Shown: positions 1 through 6,000 of the stretch, in pieces
How positions within the stretch are numbered: the stretch's first letter is position 1
How the letters are laid out: the number at the start of each line of letters is the position of its first letter
Assembly (NCBI GenBank): GCA_913775005.1
Contig: CAJYKY010000235.1
Location: forward strand, 1-6,145
DNA length: 6,145 nucleotides
Origin: an uncultured Achromobacter sp.
GTDB taxonomy: Bacteria > Pseudomonadota > Gammaproteobacteria > Burkholderiales > Burkholderiaceae_B
Direction: 5' to 3'
Translations under genes and position numbers: made by a program
The notes under the pieces: model-generated
The model's input: only the letters and a program-made list of their open reading frames with translations
Told to the model about the DNA's origin: nothing
The model's database searches: none

Positions 1-1213
1 ACACAAAGTAGCCGCCCGACGGACGCGTGGCGCGCGTGCCTTTCGGGAAGTGCCGCGCCACGGCTTCGATCAATTCGCCTTGCTGTACGGCCAGCGCCTG
101 ACGGAATTGGCGCAGGTGGCGGTCGAACCCGCCCTTGTCCAGATACGCCGCAATCGCGGCCTGCGTGGGCGCGGCAGTGGCCAGGCTGGTGGTGAGCTTG
201 TTGCGCATGATCTGCCGCGTATAGCGCCCAGCCGCAACCCAGCCCACGCGATACCCCGGCGCCAGCGTCTTCGAAAACGACGAGCAATGCATCACGATGC
301 CTTCCTTGTCGAAGGCCTTGGCCGGACGCGGGCGCGTATCGCCAAAATACAGTTCACCGTACACGTCGTCTTCAATCAGCGCTACGCCGTGCCGCGTCAG
401 CAGCGCGACCAGCGCTTCCTTCTTGCTGTCGGGCATCAGGCTGCCCAGCGGATTCTGGAACGTGGTCATCAGCCAGCAGGCGCGCGGACGATGCTGCACG
501 ATGGCCTGTTCCAGCGCGTGCAGGTCGATGCCTTCGCGCGGATGCGTGGCCACTTCGATGGCGTGCAGCTGGTTGCGTTCCAGCGACTGCAAGGCGGCGT
601 AGAACGTGGGGGATTCCACGATCACCGCGTCGCCCGGCTGCGTGACGGCGGTCAGGCTCAGGTTCAGCGCGTCCAGCGCGCCGTTGGTGATGATGATGTC
701 GTCCACCGGCACCGACAGGCCATCAGTCAGATAGCGCAGTGCGATGGCGCGGCGCAGCGCCGCATCGCCCGGACTCAGGTCGTCGATGGACCCCCACGGG
801 TCCAGGCGCTGCACGGTCGCCGCCATGAACTTGGCCAGACGCCCGTAGGGCAGCAGCGACGGGCTGGGAAAGGCCGACCCAAATGGCGTCATGTCGCGGC
901 GCAAGGTGGCGTTCAGCACCTGCAAGACGTTGTCGCTGACGTCCACCGGATGGCGGCCCGCGTTGGCGGCGGACACGCTGTCCAGCTCGGGCAGCGCCGT
1001 GTGCGGCGCGCGCAGCACGTAGTAGCCGGAGCGGTCTCGCGCGCGGATCAGGCCGCGCGCCTCCAGCAGGTAATAGGCCTTGAACACCGTGGACGGGCTG
1101 ACGCCGCGGCTGGTGCTGGTCTGCCGCACGGAGGGCAGGCGGTCGCCGGGCTGTAGCAGCCCGGATCGGATCGATGCGGTGATGTCTTCGGTCAGCCGTT
1201 CGTAGCGCTTCAT
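1..1213 (-). CDS. MocR-type transcriptional regulator (GntR winged helix fused to PLP aminotransferase-like domain), 3' end cut by window edge
   Basis: The 404 visible residues carry an N-terminal GntR winged-helix domain (about 1-66, with GDRLPSVR at 23-30 and a recognition-helix region around 36-50). A fold-type I aminotransferase-like domain follows from about 105. PLP-site residues are visible: QNPLG (Asn254), EDDVY (Asp283, Tyr285) and SSFSKTLAPGYRVGW, in which Lys315 is the expected Schiff-base lysine and Arg322 a phosphate contact. The sequence resembles E. coli YdcR (about 468 aa) throughout, so roughly 60-70 C-terminal residues, including the substrate-carboxylate Arg, lie outside the window. 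MocR proteins usually act as PLP- or amino-acid-responsive DNA-binding regulators. The ligand and targets here cannot be read from sequence. The ATG at 1213 gives MKRYERL, matching the family start, but no good Shine-Dalgarno precedes it. It lies 22 bp after the DUF2474 gene on the same strand and may be read through from the cyd operon. Confidence 0.93.
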   Translation of the reverse strand, partial: MKRYERLTEDITASIRSGLLQPGDRLPSVRQTSTSRGVSPSTVFKAYYLLEARGLIRARDRSGYYVLRAPHTALPELDSVSAANAGRHPVDVSDNVLQVLNATLRRDMTPFGSAFPSPSLLPYGRLAKFMAATVQRLDPWGSIDDLSPGDAALRRAIALRYLTDGLSVPVDDIIITNGALDALNLSLTAVTQPGDAVIVESPTFYAALQSLERNQLHAIEVATHPREGIDLHALEQAIVQHRPRACWLMTTFQNPLGSLMPDSKKEALVALLTRHGVALIEDDVYGELYFGDTRPRPAKAFDKEGIVMHCSSFSKTLAPGYRVGWVAAGRYTRQIMRNKLTTSLATAAPTQAAIAAYLDKGGFDRHLRQFRQALAVQQGELIEAVARHFPKGTRATRPSGGYFV

Positions 1214-1235
1214 GGCAGTGTGCAGAGGAGTTTGG

Positions 1236-1388
1236 TCAAGTGGACATGCCCAGCGCGCGCATGACGAGCCGCAGCGCGTACGCCGTGACGCCCAGCGCCG
1301 CAACGCTGGCCGCCCAGATCGTCGCCAGCCACAGCAGGCGGCTGCGCCACGACGGCGGGGCAGACGGGGAGACAGAATGGGAAGGCAT
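1236..1388 (-). CDS. DUF2474-type small membrane protein, putative third subunit of the CIO-type bd oxidase
   Basis: This is a 50-residue protein (MPSHSVSPSAPPSW... to ...RALGMST). It has a short Ser/Pro-rich polar N-terminus, an Arg pair flanking Trp-rich residues, and one hydrophobic span at about 18-42. Size, single span and position directly after cydB match the DUF2474 family, which plays the positional role of CydX in CIO-type cytochrome bd operons. CydX stabilises the heme-containing oxidase in E. coli; the same role here is inference. Its ATG overlaps the cydB stop as TGATG, and a strong GAGGAG lies 8 nt upstream inside the last codons of cydB. This strongly supports the start and suggests translational coupling. 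The next gene downstream is the MocR-type regulator. Confidence 0.85.
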   Translation of the reverse strand: MPSHSVSPSAPPSWRSRLLWLATIWAASVAALGVTAYALRLVMRALGMST

Positions 1389-2395
1389 CAGTGAAACTCC
1401 TCGCCGGTGCGTACCTTGCCGCGAAACACGTAGTACGACCAGGCCGTGTACATCAGAATAATCGGAATGATCAGCAAGGCGCCCACCAGCGCAAAGCCCA
1501 GGCTTTGCGGGGGCGCGGCCGCCGTCCAGATCGACACATCGGGCGGAATGATGGCGGGCCAGATGCTGATGCCCAGGCCGCTATAGGCCAGGAACACCAG
1601 CGCCAGCGACAGCAGGAACGGACCCGCGGCGGGCGTGCCGCGTACGCGGCGCATCAGTTCGAAACCGGCAGCGGCCACCAGCAGCGGCACCGGCAAAAAC
1701 CAGAACAGATTGGGCAGGCTGAACCAACGCTGCGCAATGTGCGGCTGCGCCATCGGCGTCCACACGCTCAGCACGGCAATCACTGCCAGCAGCGTCAGCG
1801 TCAACGGCCGGGCGATGCGGCACATGTGGCGTTGCAGCCGTCCTTCCGTCTTCATGATCAGCCACGTGCAGCCGAGCAGCGCATAGCCCACGACCAGCCC
1901 CGCGCCGGTGAACAACGAGAACGGGCTGATCCAGTCCCAGGCGCCGCCTTGATAAGCGCGGTCCACGACCGGAATCCCTTCGATGTATGCGCCCAGCGTC
2001 ACGCCCTGGAAGAACGTGGCGCAGACGGACCCCAGGACAAAGGCGCGGTCCCAGAACGGGCGATGATGTTCGTCCGCCTTGAAGCGGAATTCAAACGCCA
2101 CGCCCCGGAAGATCAGGCCCAGCAGCATGAACACCAGCGGCAGGTGCAGCGCGCTGAGGATGACGGCGTAGGCCAGCGGAAACGCGGCCAACAGGCCCGC
2201 GCCGCCCAGCACCAGCCAGGTCTCGTTGCCGTCCCAGACGGGCGCCACGGTGTTGACCATGACGTCGCGTTCGTCCCGGTCGCGGATCAGCGGAAACAGG
2301 ATGCCGATGCCCAGGTCAAAGCCATCCATGATCACGTACATCATCACGCCGAACAGGATGATGACGGCCCAAATCAGTGCAAGGTCGATGCCCAT
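1388..2395 (-). CDS. cydB: Cytochrome bd-type (CIO) quinol oxidase subunit II
   Basis: The 335-residue polytopic membrane protein has about eight or nine hydrophobic segments and is close in length to Pseudomonas aeruginosa CioB. Family signatures are MDGFDLG (23-29), WDGNETW (54-60) and FRGVAFEFR (96-104), whose Arg97 probably corresponds to the conserved Arg100 of E. coli CydB. Subunit II pairs with CydA in the cytoplasmic membrane and helps form the proton and oxygen channels. It carries no heme itself in the known structures. The start at 2395 lies 4 bp after the cydA stop, with GGAG 9 nt upstream inside the end of cydA. The stop overlaps the DUF2474 start by one base. In CIO nomenclature this would be cioB. 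Identification as CydB is firm; the CIO assignment rests mainly on the partner subunit. Confidence 0.96.
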   Translation of the reverse strand: MGIDLALIWAVIILFGVMMYVIMDGFDLGIGILFPLIRDRDERDVMVNTVAPVWDGNETWLVLGGAGLLAAFPLAYAVILSALHLPLVFMLLGLIFRGVAFEFRFKADEHHRPFWDRAFVLGSVCATFFQGVTLGAYIEGIPVVDRAYQGGAWDWISPFSLFTGAGLVVGYALLGCTWLIMKTEGRLQRHMCRIARPLTLTLLAVIAVLSVWTPMAQPHIAQRWFSLPNLFWFLPVPLLVAAAGFELMRRVRGTPAAGPFLLSLALVFLAYSGLGISIWPAIIPPDVSIWTAAAPPQSLGFALVGALLIIPIILMYTAWSYYVFRGKVRTGEEFH

Positions 2396-2399
2396 GGCG

Positions 2400-3836
2400 T
2401 CAAACTCCCGAATGCTTGCGTGGCGCGGGCTCTATACCCGCCAAGGTGGATGCGGCGGACAGCGGGCGCGAGGGCTGGCGCGGTTCGCCCGGGCCGCCGG
2501 TCAGCGGCGCGTGGCCCGGCGCGGGGCTGGGGCCCATGCGGATCAGGCGCAGCATGTACGACACGCCTGCGCCGAATACCAGCAGATACACCACGACGAA
2601 CAGCGCCAGCGTCAGCGTCAGCTCGCCCACGCCATGCGGCGTGGCGGCGTCGGCCGTGCGCATCACGCCATAGACAATCCACGGTTGCCGGCCGATCTCG
2701 GTCACGTACCACCCGGCCAGCATGGCGATGACACCAGACGGCCCCATCCACAATGCAAAGCGTTGCAACGCCCGCGAGTCGTACAGCCGCCCGCGCCAGC
2801 GCGCCCACAAGGCCCAGCCGGCCAGCAGAATCATCAGCATGCCCAGCCCCGCCATGATGCGGAACGACCAGAACACCACCGTGGCGTTCGGGCGGTCTTC
2901 GGGCGGATAGGACTTCAGGCCCGGGAACTGGCCGTCCCAGCTATGCGTGAGGATCAGGCTGCCCAGGCGCGGCACGTTCAGCGCGTAGCGGGTCTCTTCG
3001 CGGTCCATGTCGGGAATGCCGAACAGCGTCAGCGGCACGCCGGCGCCGGGCTCGTTGTCCCAATGGCCTTCAATGGCGGCGATCTTGGCGGGCTGATGCT
3101 TGAGCGTGTTCAGCCCATGAAAGTCGCCCACCACCGCTTGCAGCGGCGCCACCAGCAGCAGCATGCCCATGGCCATGGCGAACATTTTTTTGACGGCGGG
3201 GCTGCGGTCTCCGCGCAGCAGGTGCCACGCGCCCGACGCGCCCACCAGCAGGGCAGTGGCCAGGAATGCGGCAATGCCCATGTGCGCCAGGCGGTACGGG
3301 AACGACGGGTTGAAAATCACGGCCAGCCAGTCGGTGGGCACCACGCGCCCGTCCAGGATCTCGTAGCCGGCCGGCGTCTGCATCCAGCTGTTGGACGCCA
3401 GGATCCACGTGGCCGACACCAGCGTGCCAAGCGCCACCATGATGGTCGAGAAAAAGTGCAGGCCAGGCCCCACGCGCGACCAGCCGAACAGCATCACGCC
3501 CAGGAATCCGGCTTCCAGAAAGAACGCCGTCAGTACCTCGTAGGCCAGCAGCGGCCCCGTGATGCTGCCGGCAAAGTCGGAAAAGAAACTCCAGTTGGTG
3601 CCGAACTGGTAGGCCATCACCAGGCCGGACACGACGCCCATGCCGAAGTTGACGGCGAAGATCTTGGTCCAGAAGTGATAGAGGTCGCGATAAACGGTTT
3701 TGTGCGTGCGCAGCCACAGGCCTTCCAGTACAGCCAGGTAGCTGGCCAGCCCGATGGTGATTGCGGGAAAGATGATGTGAAACGATATGGTGAAACCGAA
3801 CTGAATTCGGGCAAGCAATAGCGCGTCGCCATGCAT
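2400..3836 (-). CDS. cydA: Cytochrome bd-type (CIO) quinol oxidase subunit I, short Q-loop form
   Basis: This 478-residue membrane subunit oxidises quinol and reduces oxygen to water. By alignment from memory with E. coli CydA, the heme and quinone residues are present: His20 (His19, heme b595), Glu100 and Glu108 (Glu99, Glu107), His185 (His186, b558), Lys251 and Glu256 (Lys252, Glu257, Q loop), Met328 (Met393, b558) and Glu380 (Glu445) just before GRQPW at 382-386. The stretch from Glu256 to Met328 is 72 residues against 136 in E. coli, so the Q loop is the short form typical of cyanide-insensitive oxidases (CioA, about 488 aa in Pseudomonas). The C-terminus (about 435-478) is a Pro/Gly/Ser-rich tail. 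The ATG at 3836 has AGGAAG 6 nt upstream and gives the usual MxxDALLLARIQFG start. The gene heads the cyd operon and is divergent from a GntR regulator. Confidence 0.97.
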   Translation of the reverse strand: MHGDALLLARIQFGFTISFHIIFPAITIGLASYLAVLEGLWLRTHKTVYRDLYHFWTKIFAVNFGMGVVSGLVMAYQFGTNWSFFSDFAGSITGPLLAYEVLTAFFLEAGFLGVMLFGWSRVGPGLHFFSTIMVALGTLVSATWILASNSWMQTPAGYEILDGRVVPTDWLAVIFNPSFPYRLAHMGIAAFLATALLVGASGAWHLLRGDRSPAVKKMFAMAMGMLLLVAPLQAVVGDFHGLNTLKHQPAKIAAIEGHWDNEPGAGVPLTLFGIPDMDREETRYALNVPRLGSLILTHSWDGQFPGLKSYPPEDRPNATVVFWSFRIMAGLGMLMILLAGWALWARWRGRLYDSRALQRFALWMGPSGVIAMLAGWYVTEIGRQPWIVYGVMRTADAATPHGVGELTLTLALFVVVYLLVFGAGVSYMLRLIRMGPSPAPGHAPLTGGPGEPRQPSRPLSAASTLAGIEPAPRKHSGV

Positions 3837-3890
3837 AACGGTCTTCCTGATGAACGAATCTCCTACCTGGCCAACGGTAGATCGCGCGCG

Positions 3891-3903
3891 CTGTGCAGTA
3901 CAG
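3891..3903. promoter_or_regulatory. Candidate operator, imperfect palindrome CTGT-N5-ACAG
   Basis: The 13-bp sequence CTGTGCAGTACAG has perfect outer 4-bp arms and matches its own complement at 10 of the 12 non-central positions. It lies about 55 bp upstream of the cydA start codon, where a repressor could block transcription. FadR-subfamily GntR proteins bind short palindromes with GT/AC cores, which fits, but assigning it to the neighbouring regulator is inference. Confidence 0.35.
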
Positions 3904-3905
3904 AT
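3895..3905 (+). repeat. Direct repeat copy 1, GCAGTACAGAT
   Basis: This 11-bp sequence recurs exactly at 4024-4034 within the same 222-bp gap. Copy 1 overlaps the CTGT-N5-ACAG palindrome and sits on the cydA-proximal side. An exact 11-bp repeat in so short an intergenic region suggests a shared protein-binding site, though an 8-bp core (CAGTACAG) also occurs once inside cydA at 3726-3733. Confidence 0.5.
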
Positions 3906-4023
3906 TCAGAAGAACGATAAAAAAGCGGATCAGTTGGTGGGGTACGTCCCTGAATCGCCGCGCTGACGGGCAGCGGCCGCTGTACCGCCTGTAACGCGGC
4001 GAGGCAGGGGTGTGACAGCCCGG

Positions 4024-4034
4024 GCAGTACAGAT
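4024..4034 (+). repeat. Direct repeat copy 2, GCAGTACAGAT
   Basis: This is an exact second copy of the repeat at 3895-3905. It ends 24 bp before the start codon of the GntR-type regulator and would cover the -35 area if the TACGAT at 4045-4050 is the -10 element, as expected for autoregulation. The left half of the palindrome (CTGT) is not conserved at this copy. Confidence 0.5.
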
Positions 4035-4044
4035 GCCTTTGGGC

Positions 4045-4050
4045 TACGAT
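4045..4050 (+). promoter_or_regulatory. Possible -10 element of the GntR-type regulator gene
   Basis: TACGAT matches the TATAAT consensus at four of six positions, including the key first T, second A and last T. It ends 8 bp before the ATG at 4059, so transcription would begin at or within one or two bases of the start codon. No good -35 is visible at the usual spacing, which would suit an activated or weak promoter. This is a weak, by-eye call. Confidence 0.3.
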
Positions 4051-4058
4051 CGGACCCC

Positions 4059-4733
4059 ATGAGTACCCTCGACAGGCCGGACACAACGCTGAAGGCGCAG
4101 GCGTTGCCGCATCGAATTCGTGATCAGCTGCGCCACGACATCCTGACCGGCGCGCTGCCCGCCGGCACCCCGCTCAAGCAAGACGTGCTGGCGGCGCGCT
4201 TCCAAGCCAGCCGCATCCCCGTGCGCGAAGCGCTGCGGCAGCTGGAAACCGAAGGCTTGGTGGCGTATCCGCTGAACCGAGGCGCGGTCGTGATCCGCAT
4301 GGATGTGGTGCAGATCTGCGAATTGCTGGATATCCGCATCGCGCTGGAAAGCTATGCCGTGCGCATGGCCGTGCCGAACATGGCGCGTGCCGATCTGGAC
4401 GCCTTGCAAGCTATCTTGACGGCGTATAGCGACGCGGGTTCGGTGTCTGAATGGGCCGACCTGATCCGCCGTTTCCACCTGGCCTTATGCGCGCCCGCGA
4501 ACAACGCGCGGCTGCGCAGGCTGATCGAAGACTATGGCTTGAACACCGAGCGCTATACGCAGCAGATGCTGGAAAGCGGTGCGGGTAAAGACGGCGTGCT
4601 GGCCGACCACCGCCGCATCCTGGACGCCTGCCGCGAACAGGACGGCGCGCTGGCCGCGAGCCGGGTGGAAGACTGCCTCAATGAAACGAAGAAAAGCGTG
4701 CTGGCGCTTTACCGCATGCGGGAATCGGAGTGA
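4059..4733 (+). CDS. GntR family transcriptional regulator, FadR subfamily (FCD domain)
   Basis: The 224-residue protein has a winged-helix domain at about 15-80, including the signature SRIPVREALRQLETEGLV at 51-68. An all-helical FCD ligand domain follows (about 85-218). FCD landmarks are ELLDIRIALE (88-97), FHLAL with His140, and DHRRILDA with His184. The third metal-site histidine usual in this subfamily seems to be replaced near Cys206, an alignment from memory. Such proteins are usually repressors released by a carboxylate metabolite; the ligand here is unknown. It is divergent from cydA across 222 bp and so is a good candidate regulator of the oxidase operon and of itself. No Shine-Dalgarno precedes the ATG at 4059, which suggests a leaderless message. 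No other upstream start makes a better family fit. Confidence 0.93.
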   Translation: MSTLDRPDTTLKAQALPHRIRDQLRHDILTGALPAGTPLKQDVLAARFQASRIPVREALRQLETEGLVAYPLNRGAVVIRMDVVQICELLDIRIALESYAVRMAVPNMARADLDALQAILTAYSDAGSVSEWADLIRRFHLALCAPANNARLRRLIEDYGLNTERYTQQMLESGAGKDGVLADHRRILDACREQDGALAASRVEDCLNETKKSVLALYRMRESE

Positions 4734-4736
4734 ACG

Positions 4737-4776
4737 GTGCTGCGCCTGCCGGACGTTCTGCCGGCAGGCGCAGCGC
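4737..4776. terminator. Strong hairpin between convergent genes, probable bidirectional terminator
   Basis: Bases 4739-4752 pair perfectly with 4761-4774 (14 bp, very GC-rich) around an 8-nt loop, and the stem can extend by a G-T and a G-C pair. It begins 3-5 nt after the stop of the GntR-type regulator and ends 3-5 nt after the stop of phaB, filling almost the whole 46-bp gap. Neither side has a T-run, so it is not a classical intrinsic terminator. It may still end or protect both messages. Confidence 0.65.
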
Positions 4777-4779
4777 ACA

Positions 4780-5523
4780 TCAATACATGTGCTGTCCGCC
4801 GTTCATGGCGACGTTGCTGCCTGTCATGAAGCCGGCGGCGTCGCTGCAAATGAAGGCGACCAGCGCCGCCACCTCCTCAGGTTGGCCGAGCCTGCCTACG
4901 GGAATCTGCGGCAGGATCTTTTCTTTCAACACGTCGTCGGGCACCGCCTGCACCATGCGCGTGTCCAGATAGCCCGGCGACACCGTGTTGACGGTGACGC
5001 CTTTGCTGGCCAGCTCCAGCGCCAGCGACTTGGTGAAGCCGTGGATGCCAGCCTTGGACGCCGCGTAATTGCACTGGCCGAACGCGCCCTTGCTGCCGTT
5101 CACCGAAGAGATGTTCACGATGCGGCCCCAGCCCCGGTCCGCCATGGCGCCGCACAGCGGCTGCGTCATGTTGAACATCGAATCCAGGTTGCTGTGCATG
5201 ACTTCGGTCCAGCTTTCGAAGCTCATCTTGCGCAAGCGCGCATCGCGGGTGATGCCCGCGTTGTTGATCAGGATGTCGATCTGGCGGCCGTCATGTTCCA
5301 GACGGCGCATCAGCGCCTGGCACGACGCGTAGTCGCCCACGTCCACCTGATACAGCGCATAGTGGCGGCCTTGCGCGGCCTCTTCGTCGGCCCAGCTGCG
5401 TGTGGCCGCTACGCTGGCGTGATACGTGACGATGACGTCGTGTCCAGCATCGTGCAGCGCCACGGCGATGGCCCGGCCCAAGCCGCCGCCGCCCGTCACG
5501 AGCGCCGTGCGCTTAGCTGTCAT
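4780..5523 (-). CDS. phaB: Acetoacetyl-CoA reductase (NADPH-dependent short-chain dehydrogenase, PHA synthesis)
   Basis: PhaB reduces acetoacetyl-CoA to (R)-3-hydroxybutyryl-CoA for polyhydroxybutyrate synthesis in the cytoplasm. From the ATG at 5523 the protein has 247 residues (246 in Cupriavidus necator). It shows NNAGITRD (87-94), Asn112, Ser140 in NISSVNG, and Tyr153 and Lys157 in the YxxxK motif, in register with the Cupriavidus catalytic residues. MADRGWGRIVNISSVNG and GVTVNTVSPGY are near-identical to that enzyme, which separates it from generic FabG. The glycine-rich loop reads TGGGGLG, one residue shorter than the usual TGxxxGxG. A GTG at 5532 would add three residues, but AGGTGG (5529-5534) sits 5 nt before the ATG and overlaps that GTG, so the ATG is preferred. 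The start overlaps the phasin stop by 11 bp, implying coupled translation. Confidence 0.93.
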   Translation of the reverse strand: MTAKRTALVTGGGGLGRAIAVALHDAGHDVIVTYHASVAATRSWADEEAAQGRHYALYQVDVGDYASCQALMRRLEHDGRQIDILINNAGITRDARLRKMSFESWTEVMHSNLDSMFNMTQPLCGAMADRGWGRIVNISSVNGSKGAFGQCNYAASKAGIHGFTKSLALELASKGVTVNTVSPGYLDTRMVQAVPDDVLKEKILPQIPVGRLGQPEEVAALVAFICSDAAGFMTGSNVAMNGGQHMY

Positions 5524-5995
5524 GATGACCACCTGCTTGGCTGGCGTCGCGCATGGCCGAGCACGCGGCCGCCATCTGGTTCGACATCGTCGACCACATC
5601 TGCGTCAACGGGGATACGCCGGGGCTCATGCTGGCACCCGTTGCGCTTTTGAACCAGCCGCTCATCGCTTCGCCCAGGCCGGCGGCCAGCGCGGCCTGTT
5701 CTTCCAGCGCGGCGTGCGTGATGGCCTGGCTGGCTTCCAGCTGGCATTGCCAGCGCTTGCGCGTGACTTCGCCCAGCGCGGGCGCGATCTGTTGCCAGTC
5801 GCCGGCATGCTTGAGCGGACCCAATGTGGCGAGGTATTGCGAGGCGTTTTCGTCAGCCAGGCGTCGGCCCAGCTCCATCCAGCGTTGCTGGCTCTCTTGC
5901 GCAAGCTGAGCCAGCCGTTGGCAGTAGGCGGCGTTGGCGCCGGCGATGCCTTGGGGGGCGGGGCAGCGCGATAGCCTGCTGCTGATGGCGCACAT
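5513..5995 (-). CDS. Phasin family protein (PHA granule-associated), start uncertain
   Basis: From the ATG at 5995 the product has 160 residues. The middle (about 20-118) is amphipathic helix, rich in Gln, Ala and Leu (AYCQRLAQLAQESQQRWMEL, then a GDWQQIAPAL segment and LEASQAITHAALEEQAALAA), typical of proteobacterial phasins that coat granules and control their size. The tail (about 119-160) is Ser/Met/Ala-rich and ends GGHHDS. It lies directly upstream of phaB with an 11-bp overlap, which supports a PHA role. The N-terminus is doubtful. The first 12 or so residues (MCAISSRLSRCP) do not look like a phasin, no Shine-Dalgarno precedes 5995, and this part is antisense to a PilZ gene. The frame stays open to 6142, but that part is clearly the shadow of PilZ. 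The native start may have been lost at a junction near 5955-5965. The next in-frame ATG is at 5878. Confidence 0.78.
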   Translation of the reverse strand: MCAISSRLSRCPAPQGIAGANAAYCQRLAQLAQESQQRWMELGRRLADENASQYLATLGPLKHAGDWQQIAPALGEVTRKRWQCQLEASQAITHAALEEQAALAAGLGEAMSGWFKSATGASMSPGVSPLTQMWSTMSNQMAAACSAMRDASQAGGHHDS

Positions 5996-6000
5996 GACGC
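5940..6000. other. Possible rearrangement or assembly junction between the phasin and PilZ genes
   Basis: Leftward, the DNA codes convincingly for a phasin on the minus strand; rightward, for a PilZ domain on the plus strand. The switch happens within about 30 bases around a G-rich run (GGGGGGCGGGG, 5953-5963). No room is left for a promoter or ribosome binding site for either divergent gene, and each protein seems to lack part of its natural N-terminus. Confidence 0.45.

Larger units (their letters stand above)
3837..4058. promoter_or_regulatory. Divergent control region between cydA and the GntR-type regulator
   Basis: This 222-bp gap is the only sizeable noncoding stretch in the window and must hold the promoters for both divergent units. 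On the cydA side it contains an AT-rich run (about 3913-3925) and the Shine-Dalgarno AGGAAG (3843-3848 on the minus strand). It also holds an 11-bp direct repeat, several TACAG/CTGTA half-sites and a 7-bp inverted repeat (3956-3962 with 3995-4001). I saw no convincing FNR/ANR box (TTGAT-N4-ATCAA), which might have been expected for an oxygen-regulated oxidase. A clean -35/-10 pair for cydA could not be assigned by eye. Confidence 0.7.

Noticed and set aside
50..1156. 368-codon plus-strand open frame opposite the MocR-type regulator
   Set aside because: It is a shadow frame. The minus strand carries a clear GntR plus aminotransferase protein with its PLP lysine, while this frame shows only Arg/Gln/Gly-rich filler.
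3726..3733. Third CAGTACAG inside the 5' part of cydA as an additional operator
   Set aside because: It is only 8 bp, lies in coding sequence, and has no palindromic extension; chance is a sufficient explanation.
1391..3821. Two very long plus-strand open frames (446 and 531 codons) antisense to cydB and cydA
   Set aside because: Their translations are Arg/Gln/His/Ala-rich low-complexity sequence with no recognisable domain. They mirror firmly identified oxidase genes in GC-rich DNA, where antisense frames stay open by codon bias.
3905..3935. Possible FNR/ANR box near the AT-rich run upstream of cydA
   Set aside because: Only a partial half-site (CTGATC on the minus strand) is present; the second TTGAT-like half at four-base spacing is missing.
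3956..4001. 7-bp inverted repeat (CGCCGCG / CGCGGCG) in the divergent region as a terminator or attenuator
   Set aside because: The arms are short and the loop is over 30 nt. GC-only repeats of this size are expected by chance in such DNA.
4579..5652. 357-codon plus-strand open frame opposite phaB and the end of the GntR-type regulator
   Set aside because: It overlaps the real GntR-regulator frame, the hairpin and the whole of phaB, and shows no domain-like sequence.
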